Shown: piece by piece, positions 9,929 through 21,000 of the stretch
Numbering within the stretch: the stretch's first letter is position 1
How the letters are laid out: every line of letters starts with the position of its first letter
Source of the DNA: Hygrophila difformis
Taxonomy: Eukaryota > Streptophyta > Magnoliopsida > Lamiales > Acanthaceae
Assembly (NCBI GenBank): GCA_030278955.1
Contig: JAOANR010000003.1
Location: 20,545,050-20,609,049, forward strand
DNA length: 64,000 bases
Direction: 5' to 3'
The notes under the pieces: model-generated
Seen by the model: only the letters and a program-made list of their open reading frames with translations
Databases searched by the model: none
Told to the model about the DNA's origin: nothing
Made by a program: the position numbers and the translations under genes

Positions 9929-12444
9929 TGTAATACCCGAAAAAAATCCGAAATTTACGAATTTGGATTTATTTATCGAAATCGAAATAATTCCGAGAGA
10001 GTGGAATTAAATATTTCGGATAATCGCGACTCGGGATAGATGTATCGAATTATCCCAACAATCTCGGATAATTCATATTATGATTTTTAAGAGATTAAAA
10101 ATCATAATATTAAAAAAAAAAAAATATTCGCAGGCTGGTGTCCGCGCGGTGGCCGCGCGGTGCGCGCCACCAGCACGCCACCCTGCTGTTATGAACAAAG
10201 TCATAACGCCCATGCGTTTCTTGCCATGAATTCGGTGGTGGGCGATTCCAAACGACTCCAAATTGAATTTCAAGCATTGAGGGACGTTGTGGGGTGCTTG
10301 ACAATGATTATTGGGTGCATTAAGACATCAACAAATCAGTTATGAGGCTATATGATCACTTGAGGGAATCCTATGAAGTCATGTGGAGTAGTGGGGGTTT
10401 TGGATGAGGGTTGAGGGAGTTAAGTCAGGGGTTATGGAGCTAAATTCGTCCCCTCACATCCCTAGCATCCTATGACAGTCATTGGGCTATTCCCCACCTC
10501 TATAAATACCCTAGTCATGCCTCCATTCCACCCATTTGCACTTAAGAAGTTTCATAGTGAGAGTGGTGAGAATTCTTGAGTTGTGCTTCACTTGGCAGAG
10601 AGTTGGACGTGTTCAAGTGATCCAATCCATTCTTCTAAGGTTAGGTAAGAGTTCTACTTCATTCCATTGGTTTTAGATTCGAGTTTGTTGCCCTAGAACT
10701 AAGAATTCTTTCGACAACTCCAAAATAGATTCAATCGGAGGGAGGTGTTGATTCGTGGGGCTGTTCGGACGATCTCGGGGATTCTACCAAGGGGAATTTC
10801 GATCCTAAACTCATCTCAAGTAAGTTAGTATTGTGCACGTCGATTTTTAGGAGTTTTGGTTGAGTATAACCCGAGATATAGGTTTATCTTCTCATTTGAT
10901 AGAATCTGCCAAATAGGGTTTCCTATGACCAATTTTATTGTTCTGTGAATTCGACCATGATCCGTACATTTTTAGGAGAACCTTCCAAAATGAAACTTGT
11001 TCCTAATATCCTAAAGATGCTCTCTGTAAATTTTTAATATTTTTGGACATGTTTTGGTCACCCAAATTCGATCTGGTATTTTCTGCGTATAAGTTAACAG
11101 ATTTAATATATGTATGTAGTCAGTTTTGTTGTTCGATTCACTCTTGCCTATGATCGTTTTTAGTGCTTGATGTCTTCATGAAACTTGTTCTAATATGTGT
11201 CTAGAACATCCCTGTAAAATTTCATGATTTTTGGAGCATGTATGAAATTGTTATGAATTTTTGAACTCACTATGGTCGAATTTACTGAAGTATGCGAAAT
11301 TGTAAATCAATAGCTTTCTGAAATCGATTAAAATGACCAGTTTAGAGTCCGAATTTTGAGATGGCTATTTCTATGAAAAATGCTTATTTTGATGATTCCT
11401 AGCCACTGTAATTTTTCCAGAATTTTTAAAAATTTTTTACTGCATTTTTAAATGCGATTTCGAAAACTGCCACAGTGTTACCTTTAATCGGTAAATGCTA
11501 TTTTGATTATTCGATGAACTATGAGTCGAGTGTTACTCATTTTTGAAGAATATGGATTCTGGAAATGTGGAGATATTATGAAATGATAAAATGTGGTTTT
11601 AAAACTTTGTAAGTTTTGATCGAGTGGGATGCCCAATGTGGTGAAAATTATGTCGCCCCCTCTTTTGTAGCCAAAACGGCATTGATTATTGTGATGTATG
11701 AGTCTATACTCCTAGATGTATCCGTATGGGTTATCTAGGGCTCCGGAGTGTGTCTGTATAGGGTCCGCTGCATGCACTTACCTCGTGGGTACGAGTCCCA
11801 GAGGTTGATCCCAAGGGTTCGTCCCTAGGATATGTTTGAGTCCTTGTGGGTATAAAGTCCCAAAGGTTGGTCCTGTGGGTTCGTCCCTAGGATATGTTAA
11901 TGGGGTGTCCTCGATCATAACTAACATTGGTAAAATATTCGTGGAATATGTGTAAGAGATTTTAAATTAATTTATTTATTCGTCTTTTTTAATAAATATA
12001 TTATTTTGTATACTCTCCTAAAAACTTTTAAAATTCGTTGTGCTATATATTAACTTACTCAGTACTGTTGTACTGATAAGATACGTTGTCTCTATTTTTT
12101 TTTCAGATGTGGAAGATTAGCGCATGGCATTTTACCATTTGGGATGGGAATTTCCGAAGACTTGTCGCACTTAATTTTTTTTAAATTCTTTTACGAATTC
12201 TGAACTCATGTTTGGCCTTGCTTGGCCCTTACTGAGCTTCCGCACTGTTTTTAAATTATGCATGTTAGACTTAACTCTGATTTAAAATTCGGGCACTGTT
12301 TGAATGGTTTTAAATTATTTTTCTAAATTATTGATACAACTTAGCCTTAGCATCTTCTCAAGTGAGCTCGAAATGGTTCGCGTCTTGCTTGGGGAGGTGT
12401 GGCGGTGGCATCCCGGCCTGGGTTATCAAATCCGGGGTGTTACA
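9929..12444 (+). repeat. LTR 3 of the gypsy array
   Basis: TGTAATACCCG to GTTACA, followed by the GAAAA duplication. Compared with LTR1 and LTR2 it has a 13-A run and at least four substitutions, for example near 11032, 11108, 12066 and 12084. It is thus the most diverged of the three. Confidence 0.9.
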
Positions 12445-12449
12445 GAAAA
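12445..12449. repeat. Target-site duplication GAAAA, right
   Basis: Directly follows the terminal CA of LTR3 and matches 1423-1427. Confidence 0.85.
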
Positions 12450-12587
12450 TTTGAGATTCTCAATCTAACCAAATGCAATAATTTTAAAACATCAAAAAAT
12501 AAGATTCCCATCAATATCATATTTCCAGTAATTTTATATTCTCAGCAATCACATTTCCATTGATAATCTAAAATCCGACCAGATGCT
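12450..12587. mobile_element. Non-autonomous DNA transposon, copy B, right part
   Basis: This resumes copy B after the gypsy array. It contains AATCTAACCAAATGC and ends near CCGACCAGATGC, the degenerate inverse of the start at 874. Its block order matches the right end of copy A. Confidence 0.55.
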
Positions 12588-12745
12588 AAATGTTAAAATG
12601 GGCAACTTTAAACAGAGTCAAAGTCATAAAAGTAGTAATTTTCAGTAAAATATAACAAAATTGGTGTTACGAGAGTAGTGAAACATGACATTACATGTGA
12701 TAAAAAAAAATTCTAAACTTTTTTTTTCTTTACCCCGCTTTAGCG

Positions 12746-12753
12746 TTTGGTGG
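12746..12753. repeat. 8-bp target duplication TTTGGTGG, left
   Basis: Precedes TAGGGTTGG and is repeated exactly at 13643-13650 after CCAACCCTA. An 8-bp duplication is diagnostic of hAT insertions. Confidence 0.9.
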
Positions 12754-13642
12754 TAGGGTTGGATCGGCACGGCATACCGAATTTCTTTACTCATATCATT
12801 ACCATACCGTAAATATCGGTATATGAAAAATGAATACCATTACCATACCAAAAATTCGGCATACCAATATTCGGTATACCGAAACATTCGACATAAAAGT
12901 TCGGTATTATCGATATGCCAATATAAAATTATTTATGAAAATGAAAGAAAATTCTCATATAAAAGTTTTAATTTAATTGCAATAAAATAATTTTCAAAAA
13001 AATTTAATACACATCACATGATATCAATAGAGTTTTAAATGGACTTTAGAGGTCATTCATAATCTCTTATAGCAGAATGACATTTATTTATTAATATATA
13101 TGTTCATGATTACGTTATAAGTCATATTAGAGTTGAAGATCAAAGATAGTAAGCTTGACCAGAAGATACAACTATTACAAAAAATAAAAGTTATAGATAT
13201 ATGTTAGATTAAATTAGGATAAATAAATACTATTTAAATTTCAAACTTAAATAAATAAATGTAATCATTTAGAATAAGATTGAAATTTAGAATTAGGGTT
13301 TGCTTTATATAATAAATATAAACTTAATTTAGATTATTCAAATTTGAATTTGGGACTTAACTATGTTTTTTTTTTGGGTTTAGTAATGAATATGTAATAT
13401 ATATATATATATATATTATTTTAAAAACATGTAATTATATATTTTATAATATATATATTGGTATTTCGGTATTTTCGGTATACCGAAATATATTGTATTC
13501 TTATACCGATATCATACCAAAAATATTCGGCACGACAATACCGTACCAAAAATTTCAGCATACCATAAATTTCGGTATTTTCGGCATTTTTCGGTATGGT
13601 ATAAACGGTATACCGAGTTTTCGGCAAAATTATCCAACCCTA
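12754..13642. mobile_element. hAT non-autonomous element, 889 bp
   Basis: The terminal inverted repeats are TAGGGTTGG and CCAACCCTA, flanked by a perfect 8-bp duplication. Both ends are full of short mirror motifs (GGTATACCGA, TTCGGTAT, ATACCGAAA), so each arm is densely palindromic. The centre is AT-rich and includes a (TA)n run near 13397-13416. There is no transposase, so mobility would depend on a hAT transposase elsewhere. Confidence 0.88.
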
Positions 13643-13650
13643 TTTGGTGG

Positions 13651-14031
13651 TTAGATTCTTAGAGACCTCAATTTCCAAAAAGTGGAATTAAATTCATTTT
13701 ATAATTTGTGTGGCTGAATTCTCACACACACCTTTATGTCGTATCGACATATGAGTGTCAACGATTACTAAAAAAAAATTCCGATCATTCGTTATCTCGT
13801 GACTACATCAATATCGTCTTTGCATAAAACATAGCATTTGGACATACTTAGGAAGTATTGTTTAGTGTCTTTGCATTCCAAATTTTTATGTATTGTCATT
13901 GTTAGAAATCTGGAATTCACCGGATTCTTCACTACATCCATCCAAATGCCCTAAACTTTCCAAAAGCAAAAATAAACACTAACACATGTACAAACTAGCA
14001 ATATTTAGGCTCAGATAGCCCCAAATACAAA
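13651..14031. other. Intergenic, nothing recognised
   Basis: AT-rich DNA with no open frame of note. Weak inverted segments around GCATTTGGA (about 13832) and TCCAAATGC (about 13940) could be a decayed MITE, but the ends are not clear enough to call. Confidence 0.5.
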
Positions 14032-14154
14032 GGGGGTGTTTGGAAGCCGGCATATTTAGGAGCATATAGCGGATTCAATCAGCATATCCTCTCACAATTC
14101 TCTCTCCGAATCTGCTATCTGCTAGCGGATCCGCTGACTCCCAAATATCCCCAA
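14032..14154. mobile_element. Short MITE with TTTGG(A/G)AG(C/T)C-type ends
   Basis: Begins GGGGGTGTTTGGAAGCC and ends GACTCCCAAATATCCCC, imperfect inverted repeats. Inside are AGCGGATTC and GCGGATCCGC in inverted arrangement. It is about 123 bp and non-coding. The target duplication is unclear (possibly AAA). Confidence 0.5.
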
Positions 14155-14680
14155 AGTTTATATACCAAAATCAGAGAGCAGTTGAAACGACTACTCAATC
14201 CAACCACACATATATCGCCTCGCCTCAATTCTATTAGGAGAGGCAACATATACAAGGTTTTCATGGAAGTCACAAAAGGCTATGAGGGTTAGGTTGACCA
14301 TACTTACTTTATTTTATTGGTTCGCTAAAGGTGGGAGAACATTTATATAGAGTACAAGAAGTATAAATCCCAACCTCATGGAACATGCCAACAATTAATG
14401 GGCCAAAAATCCAAATAGTCATGTTGATTCTTTGATCTTCAATTCTCTTACAGTTTCATCATTAGTTAAAATTTGATTTTTTTTTCTTTTAACATTGACA
14501 CGAATGCATCGGCAAAGGTGCGTGGGAGCCTACAATTCATATTTCAAAATCTTGGGACTTTACTTTCGTTCATTTTTTAAAAACGTTATCAAAAATTTCA
14601 ATGCAAAGAATTCAATTATTACCAATTGGTTTTATGTAGCTTTATATGCATGATTTTTAATTAATCAACACAAACCTATA

Positions 14681-15217
14681 GAAATAAATCTCATTTAGTC
14701 CTTTATATTTTGATTTTTTTTTTTCCAATTTCATCATAAACTTTTGTTTGCCCTCATCAATCCTCTAACCTTATTAATTCTTGTCAAATCGGTCCTAATT
14801 CACCATACTTTTATAAATTAGCAGAATTAATAAAATTATTGGACCAATTCGACCCGTATCCTACTCAAATAACTCGACACCGTCCAAAACATCGTTCCCC
14901 ATCTTTATATTAGCTCTTTCCAGATATTATTTTCCTACAATAACTAAATTAATTCTATTATAATGGGAAATAATGTCAGAGAAAAGTTAATACAGAGGTG
15001 AGGGAATGTGGTTTTGTAAGGGTCAAGTTATTTGAGTATGATACATGTTGGATTGATCCCACAATTTTATTAATTGTGTTGATTTATAATATTATGATGA
15101 ATTAGCACCAATTTGATAGAAATTAGCAAAGTTAGAGAACTGAATGAGACAAAACAAAATTTTATAACAAAATTAGAAAATATCAAAACATAAAGAACTA
15201 AATGGGATTTATTTCCC
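14681..15217. mobile_element. MITE with long inverted arms (about 140 bp each)
   Basis: The left arm starts GAAATAAATCTCATTTAGT, and the right arm ends ACTAAATGGGATTTATTTC, its inverted complement with few changes. The similarity continues inward for about 140 bp per arm (blocks such as CTAATTCA and its complement). Transcription would give a long hairpin. No coding capacity. Confidence 0.7.
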
Positions 15218-16574
15218 AAAATCTATATGTGTGCAGATTTCAATTAAAAGGCATATATATACACATTCATCATTCTTGCAGCATAATGTGTGATTTATGG
15301 AAATCATATCATCAATTACTTTTGATCCCAAAATTGGATTTTCTTATGCCTTTTGTCTCAGTAAACACAATATCATTGATCATCACAATCAATAGCGGAT
15401 TCAGAAACTTTTTTACATGATGTCACAAAAATTGATGTAAACTAAGTTAAAATTGTGATAACTATGACAATACAAAACCCCTTAAAAGAATCTAAATAAA
15501 AAAATTGGAGATAGTAGTGTTACCATAGAAATGAAGTCGTGTACCAAGTCAAATATAAAAATTTTAACGCAAAAAAATCAATTTCATCAATTTGAGTGAT
15601 GTAATCACAAAAATTGAACGGGTGCATCAAATCAAATATTAAAAAACATAAGGTTAAAATAATAATTTTATCAACTTAAATAGTACGTGTCTCGTGCGCT
15701 GCTTGACATAACATACGATCCGTCCGCCCCTGAACAAAATCATCAGCGGGTTCTTCTTTAGAGTTTTTATTTTGCCTTGTACTAGAAAAACATAAGCATC
15801 AGGTTCTTTGTCCTGGTCCTACTACATACGAAAACAAAAGCATGAAACATAAGGGAATAAGGGATGCCACTGAGTTGCCATTTCGATAAGAACACTACTT
15901 GCAATCACCAACAGACATATAGTATAACATTTAATTTCCTTTTATAACCTTTTGAATCTTAGGACATAATTGATCTGTTTGACTAAAACTCCCAACTGCT
16001 TGTAGGAGATCCCATATCAATAAGGTTGTCCATAACCAATAAAGTTACGGTACAGCCGGGCCTTGTCTGCTGATGTTGTAGTAATATATGAATCGTATAA
16101 AGTGATTTATAAAATGATGTGTGTAAACTGTAAATTTTCTTTTTCATAACCTTCATTCACCGCTTTCTCATACTCAAACATCACTCCATATATATATCGC
16201 CATTACTTTTGGATGTTCGGCCATCACAACAGCACATATAACCGTAAGCACATAAACCACTCCGCTCCACAACTAGAAAAAGTTTACAGATTAATTACCC
16301 ACCAAATAGTATTATTGTAAGAAAATGTATCTTTAATTTTATGCTACCATTCATTATAATTTCTACATGTGCTAAAATTAACAGATGTCAAAGTACATTG
16401 TGGTCATCAATCAATCATCATGTGTGCTAATATCCACCTAAATCATCCATCTTTAATTAGTAATAATCCAGTTACAATAATAACTGGCAGACAATTATTT
16501 AAAGAACCAGAATGTAATTTATAATCATGTATGTATTGTGGATAAGAATAAAAAATATATATGGAAACAATCTA
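15218..16574. other. Intergenic, no gene seen
   Basis: AT-rich. A weak candidate for a small element spans about 15391-15734 (AGCGGATTCAGAAAC at the left, CCGTCCGCCCCTG at the right, partly inverted), without a clear duplication. Otherwise nothing is recognised. Confidence 0.4.
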
Positions 16575-16579
16575 TTATC
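16575..16579. repeat. Target duplication TTATC of the copia element (left)
   Basis: TTATC precedes the TG of the left LTR and follows the CA of the right LTR at 21939-21943. Confidence 0.9.
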
Positions 16580-16815
16580 TGTGATGAGTCATGCCTATAC
16601 TAATGAGTCATAATGTGCATGTCCAAGTGTAAGCTCCTAGACATTGTTAGTCATCATTTGAAGATGACTAATCACCTCTTTGTGCTACTATAAATATGAG
16701 TAGCAATTGTACAAATGACTACACTTGAATGAATTAAAATCATTACTCTCTACTATTGCTTCATTACTTACTTTGATCTATTCTCTATATAGCTAATAGG
16801 TATATATATATAACA
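16580..16815 (+). repeat. Copia 5' LTR
   Basis: TGTGATGAGTC to TATAACA, 236 bp. A TATA box (TATAAATA) is at 16689-16696. A (TA)n stretch lies close to the end. Confidence 0.93.
16689..16696 (+). promoter_or_regulatory. TATA box in the copia 5' LTR
   Basis: TATAAATA in the context CTACTATAAATATGAG. The matching site in the 3' LTR is 21812-21819. It is the likely promoter for the genomic RNA. Confidence 0.65.
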
Positions 16816-16831
16816 CGTTATCAGCACGAGG
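16816..16831 (+). other. Probable copia primer binding site, atypical
   Basis: CGTTATCAGCACGAGG directly follows the LTR. It does not start with TGG, so it is not complementary to a tRNA 3' CCA end. Its complement resembles the anticodon arm of an isoleucine tRNA, which would imply priming by an internal or cleaved tRNA. The position is firm; the primer identity is inference. Confidence 0.5.
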
Positions 16832-16901
16832 TGTCTCTACCGGAGTTATATCGGAGTTCTGTCTTAGGTATAATTTTATATCGTTACTTTTCAATATAAT
16901 T

Positions 16902-17924
16902 ATGGCTAATCTCTCAAAGCAGGAATTTCTCCCGTTATGGGTTTCTGGAGATAATTACATGTCCTGGGCACGGGACGTAAAGATGCACCTGGCATCTATG
17001 GGGTTGGAAGATACTATCGCCCCTGACAAAAAACCATCAAGCCAGGATAAGGCAAAAGCCATGATCTTTCTGTGCCACCATATTGATGAATCTCTGAAAC
17101 TTCAATATGTGACGCTGGAATCACCACTTGAACTGTGGCTGAAATTGAAAGAGAGATATGATCATCTCAAAATGACGGTGCTGCCAAAGGCTCGAAGCGA
17201 ATGGCATAATCTGAGGCTCCAGGACTTCAAATCAGTCCGTGAGTATAATTCAGCGATGTTTCGTATTACATCGCAACTGACACTTTGTGGAGAAAAAATA
17301 ACTGAATCTGATATGCTGGAAAAAACATTCTCCACATTCCATGCCACAAATTTGGTTTTACAGCAGCAGTACCGTGAGCGGGGTTTTCAAAAATACTCTG
17401 AGCTTATCACCTGTCTACTTCTGGCCGAGCAGAATAAAGAACTATTGCTGAAAAATCATGAATCCAGGCCAACAGGTGCTGCCCCGTTTCCAGAAGCAAA
17501 TGCCACAGAAGCAGAAAACCAAGTGCGAGATCGTGGGAATCAAAGAAATCAAAATTTTAATCGTGATAGAAATCGGGATCGCGGTCGTGGGAGGCCTGAA
17601 TTATCTGGGAGAAACAAATATCGAAATAAACCTCGATATGAATCCAACCGCAGAAGCGACAACAGGAGGCCCTATAAGTCGCAGCCAAAGCCTAAAAGAG
17701 ACAGAAATAATGATCAACCGTGTGATCGCTGCGGAATCAAGGGTCACTGGGCCCGAGTTTGTCGAACAGCTAGTCATTTAGCTGAGCTGTACCAGGCCTC
17801 GAAAAGGCAAGAAAGATCTGATCCCGAGACACATCATGCCACCCACGATGATACCTTTGATGATGTTCTGAATGATGACATTACCCACTTGGACACTGAT
17901 GACTTTATTGGTGGCACAAACTGA
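16902..17924 (+). CDS. gag: Copia Gag (capsid/nucleocapsid) protein
   Basis: This 340-residue frame starts at the first ATG after the leader. Residues about 1-190 form a copia-type gag domain: it opens with LPLWVSGDNYMSW, and residues about 60-140 include the conserved run around KERYDHLK and FKSVREYNSAM. A basic, Arg/Asn-rich linker follows. A zinc knuckle, CDRCGIKGHWARVC (C-X2-C-X4-H-X4-C), sits near residue 275, and the tail is acidic and Asp-rich. Gag assembles the cytoplasmic virus-like particle that packages the RNA. The stop at 17922-17924 is followed by a 173-bp spacer before pol, which is in another frame. No damage is visible. Confidence 0.93.
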   Translation: MANLSKQEFLPLWVSGDNYMSWARDVKMHLASMGLEDTIAPDKKPSSQDKAKAMIFLCHHIDESLKLQYVTLESPLELWLKLKERYDHLKMTVLPKARSEWHNLRLQDFKSVREYNSAMFRITSQLTLCGEKITESDMLEKTFSTFHATNLVLQQQYRERGFQKYSELITCLLLAEQNKELLLKNHESRPTGAAPFPEANATEAENQVRDRGNQRNQNFNRDRNRDRGRGRPELSGRNKYRNKPRYESNRRSDNRRPYKSQPKPKRDRNNDQPCDRCGIKGHWARVCRTASHLAELYQASKRQERSDPETHHATHDDTFDDVLNDDITHLDTDDFIGGTN

Positions 17925-18097
17925 AAGAAAAGTGAAAAGATCAGCTTTACATTTTGTATTTTGCGGATGATATATTTTGCCTTATGATATTTTGTATTTT
18001 AGTATTTTATTCCCTATTTTGTATCCCCCAAGTTATAAGTATTTTGCAGTGATTATATTATATTACTGATGTTGTTTTTATTACCTTCTGAAAAGAA
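17925..18097 (+). other. Gag-pol spacer, T-rich
   Basis: A 173-bp T-rich spacer with three TTTTGTATTTT-like repeats. A TGA at 18089-18091, in frame with pol, lies two codons before the pol ATG, so pol cannot be reached by simple readthrough or frameshift. A pyrimidine-rich stretch ending TTCTGAAAAG just before the pol start resembles a 3' splice site, which suggests spliced pol mRNA. That is inference. Confidence 0.5.
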
Positions 18098-21000
18098 ATG
18101 GATGGCCAAGTTGAAAATGAAATCTGCCTCATTGATAGTGCTACAACGCACAGTATCTTAAAAAGCAAAAGCTTTTTCTCCCAATTAAAATTGGGAAAGA
18201 CCGCAGTAAAAACTATAAGCGGTAATGAAAATTGTATTGAAGGATCTGGAAGAGCAGTTATATTTCTCCCTAAAGGGACAAAATTGGCATTTGAAAATGC
18301 CCTATTTTCAAGCAAGGCTCGGAGGAACTTGCTAAGTTTTGGTGATATTCGAAAAAATGGCTATCACATTGAAACTTTAAATGAGGCAGGAAATGAGTAT
18401 GTTTTAATTACTCAAACCATCAATGGTGAAAAGTTTGTTCATGAAAAGCTGCCATGTTTGACATCCGGATTATATTATACAAAAATTTATGCCGGAGAAG
18501 TACATAACCTAGTAGGCCTAAAGGCTACTAGTGAATTTATAACTTGGCATGAAAGGCTTGGACATCCGGGCAGCGTGATGTTGAGGCGAATAATTGAAAA
18601 TTCCAGTGGCCATAAATTAAACCATAAAATGGTTTTGAATCCAAATGAGTTTACATGTGCTGCTTGCTATCAAGGAAAATTAATTACCAGGCCATCTCCA
18701 GCAAAAGTGGGCATTGAATCCCTTGCATTTTTGGAAAGAATTCAAGGTGATATATGTGGACCAATTGATCCACCTTGTGGACCATTCAAGTACTTCATGG
18801 TACTAATTGATGCATCAACAAGATGGTCCCATGTCTGTTTATTGTCAACTCGCAACCTAGCCTTTGCTAGATTACTTGCACAAATTATTAAATTGCGAGC
18901 ACAATTTCCTGACTATCCAATAAAGAAAATACGCCTTGATAATGCTGGAGAATACACATCAAATGCTTTTGATGATTTTTGCACATCTGTTGGTATCACA
19001 GTAGAACATCCAGTTCCGTATGTGCATACCCAAAATGGTCTGGCTGAATCATTAATCAAAAGGTTGCAATTAATTGCACGACCTTTATTGATGAAATCAA
19101 AACTCCCCGTTTCTGCTTGGGGACATGCTATATTGCATGCAGCAGCATTAGTAAAAATTAGACCGACAAGCTATCATAGCTACTCCCCTACTCAAATTAT
19201 AACGGGAAAAGAACCCGATATTTCCCATTTAAGAATTTTTGGGTGTGCGGTATATGTACCAATAGCACCACCTCAAAGGACAAAAATGGGACCTCAAAGA
19301 AGGATGGGCATCTATGTCGGGTATGAATCCCCTTCGATTATTAAATATCTTGAACCAACAACGGGTGATTTATTTACTGCAAGATTTGCAGATTGTCATT
19401 TTGACGAATCACATTTCCCGACATTAGGGGGAGGAAGTAATCAACTGAAAAAAGAAATTTCGTGGAAAATCCCACTTAATATCACTGATCCTCGTACTAA
19501 ACAATGTGAATTAGAAGTTCAAAGAATTGTGCATTTGCAAAGGATTGCAAATCAATTGCCTGATGCTTTCAATGATGCTGCAAGAGTAACAAAATCTTAC
19601 ATTGAAGCAGCAAATGCACCGGCCAAAATAAATATACCTGAAGGGCAAATTCCAAGTGCTAATGAATCTAATCCACGGCAAAAGCGTGGTAGACCATTGG
19701 GTTCCAAAGATAAAAATCCACGAAAGAAAAGAATTCTACAAGTGGATGACGAAAAACCTGAAGAGGTAACAAATTCAACTTTTGAAGAAGTTGATGCTGA
19801 AAATGCTAATCCGGAAGAAAGTGAAACTATTGAAACTGCTTTCAATTATATTACTTCTGGAAAGTATTGGAACCGGAAAGAAATCAAAGTTGATCAAGCA
19901 TTTGCATATAATGTAGCACTTGAGATGATGAAAAATGACGAGGATCCTGAACCAAAATCAGTTGATGAATGTCGGCAAAGGGATGATTGGCCAAAATGGA
20001 AAGATGCAATTAAATCAGAATTGGATTCACTGAACAAAAGAAAAGTATTCGGCCCCATAGTCCAAACACCTGAAAATGTAAAACCAGTTGGCTACAGATG
20101 GGTGTTTGTTAGAAAGAGAAATGAAAATAATGAAATTGCAAGATACAAAGCAAGGCTTGTAGCCCAAGGATTTTCCCAAAGACCGGGAATTGATTTTGAG
20201 GAAACATATTCCCCAGTTATGGATGGAATAACTTTCAGGTATCTCATGAGCCTAGCAGTACGAGAAAAGCTCGAAATGAGACTGATGGATGTTGTTACTG
20301 CTTACTTATATGGCTCATTGGAGAATGATATTTATATGAAAATACCTGAAGGATTTAAATTGCCTGAATCTTATAACTCAAAGCCCAGAGAAGTTTATTC
20401 CATCAAATTACAAAAATCACTTTATGGGCTTAAGCAATCGGGCCGAATGTGGTACAATCGCCTCAGCGAAAGTTTAATTAATGAAGGTTATATAAATGAC
20501 CCTATATGCCCATGTGTTTTTATAAAGAAAAATGGGTCAGAATATGTAATCATCGCAGTCTATGTTGATGATTTAAATTTAATTGGAACTCCTGAAGAGC
20601 TAGAAAAGGCAATTGAATATCTGAAAAGGGAGTTTGAAATAAAGGATTTTGGAAAAACAAAATTCTGCCTTGGCTTGCAAATTGAGCATTTGGATAAGAG
20701 TATTTTTGTTCATCAATCAGCTTATACCCAAAAGGTATTGAAGCAATTTCGAATGGATTATGCTCATCCGTTAAGTAGTCCAATGGTCGTTCGGACACTT
20801 GATCCTGCAAAGGATCCATTTAGGCCAAAGGGAGATGATGAAGAACAACTTGGCCCAGAAGTGCCATATTTAAGCGCAATTGGCGCGTTAATGTATCTGG
20901 CAAATAGCACGCGACCTGATATCGCGTTTGCTGTTAATTTACTCGCAAGATTTAGTTCTTGCCCTACTCAACGACATTGGAAAGGCATAAAGCACATCTT

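Larger units (their letters stand above)
1428..12444 (+). mobile_element. Ty3/gypsy three-LTR tandem array (LTR-int-LTR-int-LTR)
   Basis: Three direct LTR copies of about 2.52 kb (starts 1428, 5679, 9929) alternate with two copies of a 1732-bp internal region, a period of about 4250 bp. Both outer ends carry the same GAAAA duplication. Each internal region has an initiator-Met primer site, a gypsy protease fragment and a pol C-terminal fragment, but no gag, reverse transcriptase or RNase H. The unit is therefore non-autonomous. LTR1 and LTR2 seem to differ only in the length of one A-run (16 versus 15 A), and the two internal regions differ at one base that I noticed (5653 G, 9903 A). LTR3 has a few more substitutions and a 13-A run. 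The pattern fits recent unequal recombination between LTRs; an assembly duplication is the alternative. Confidence 0.85.
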
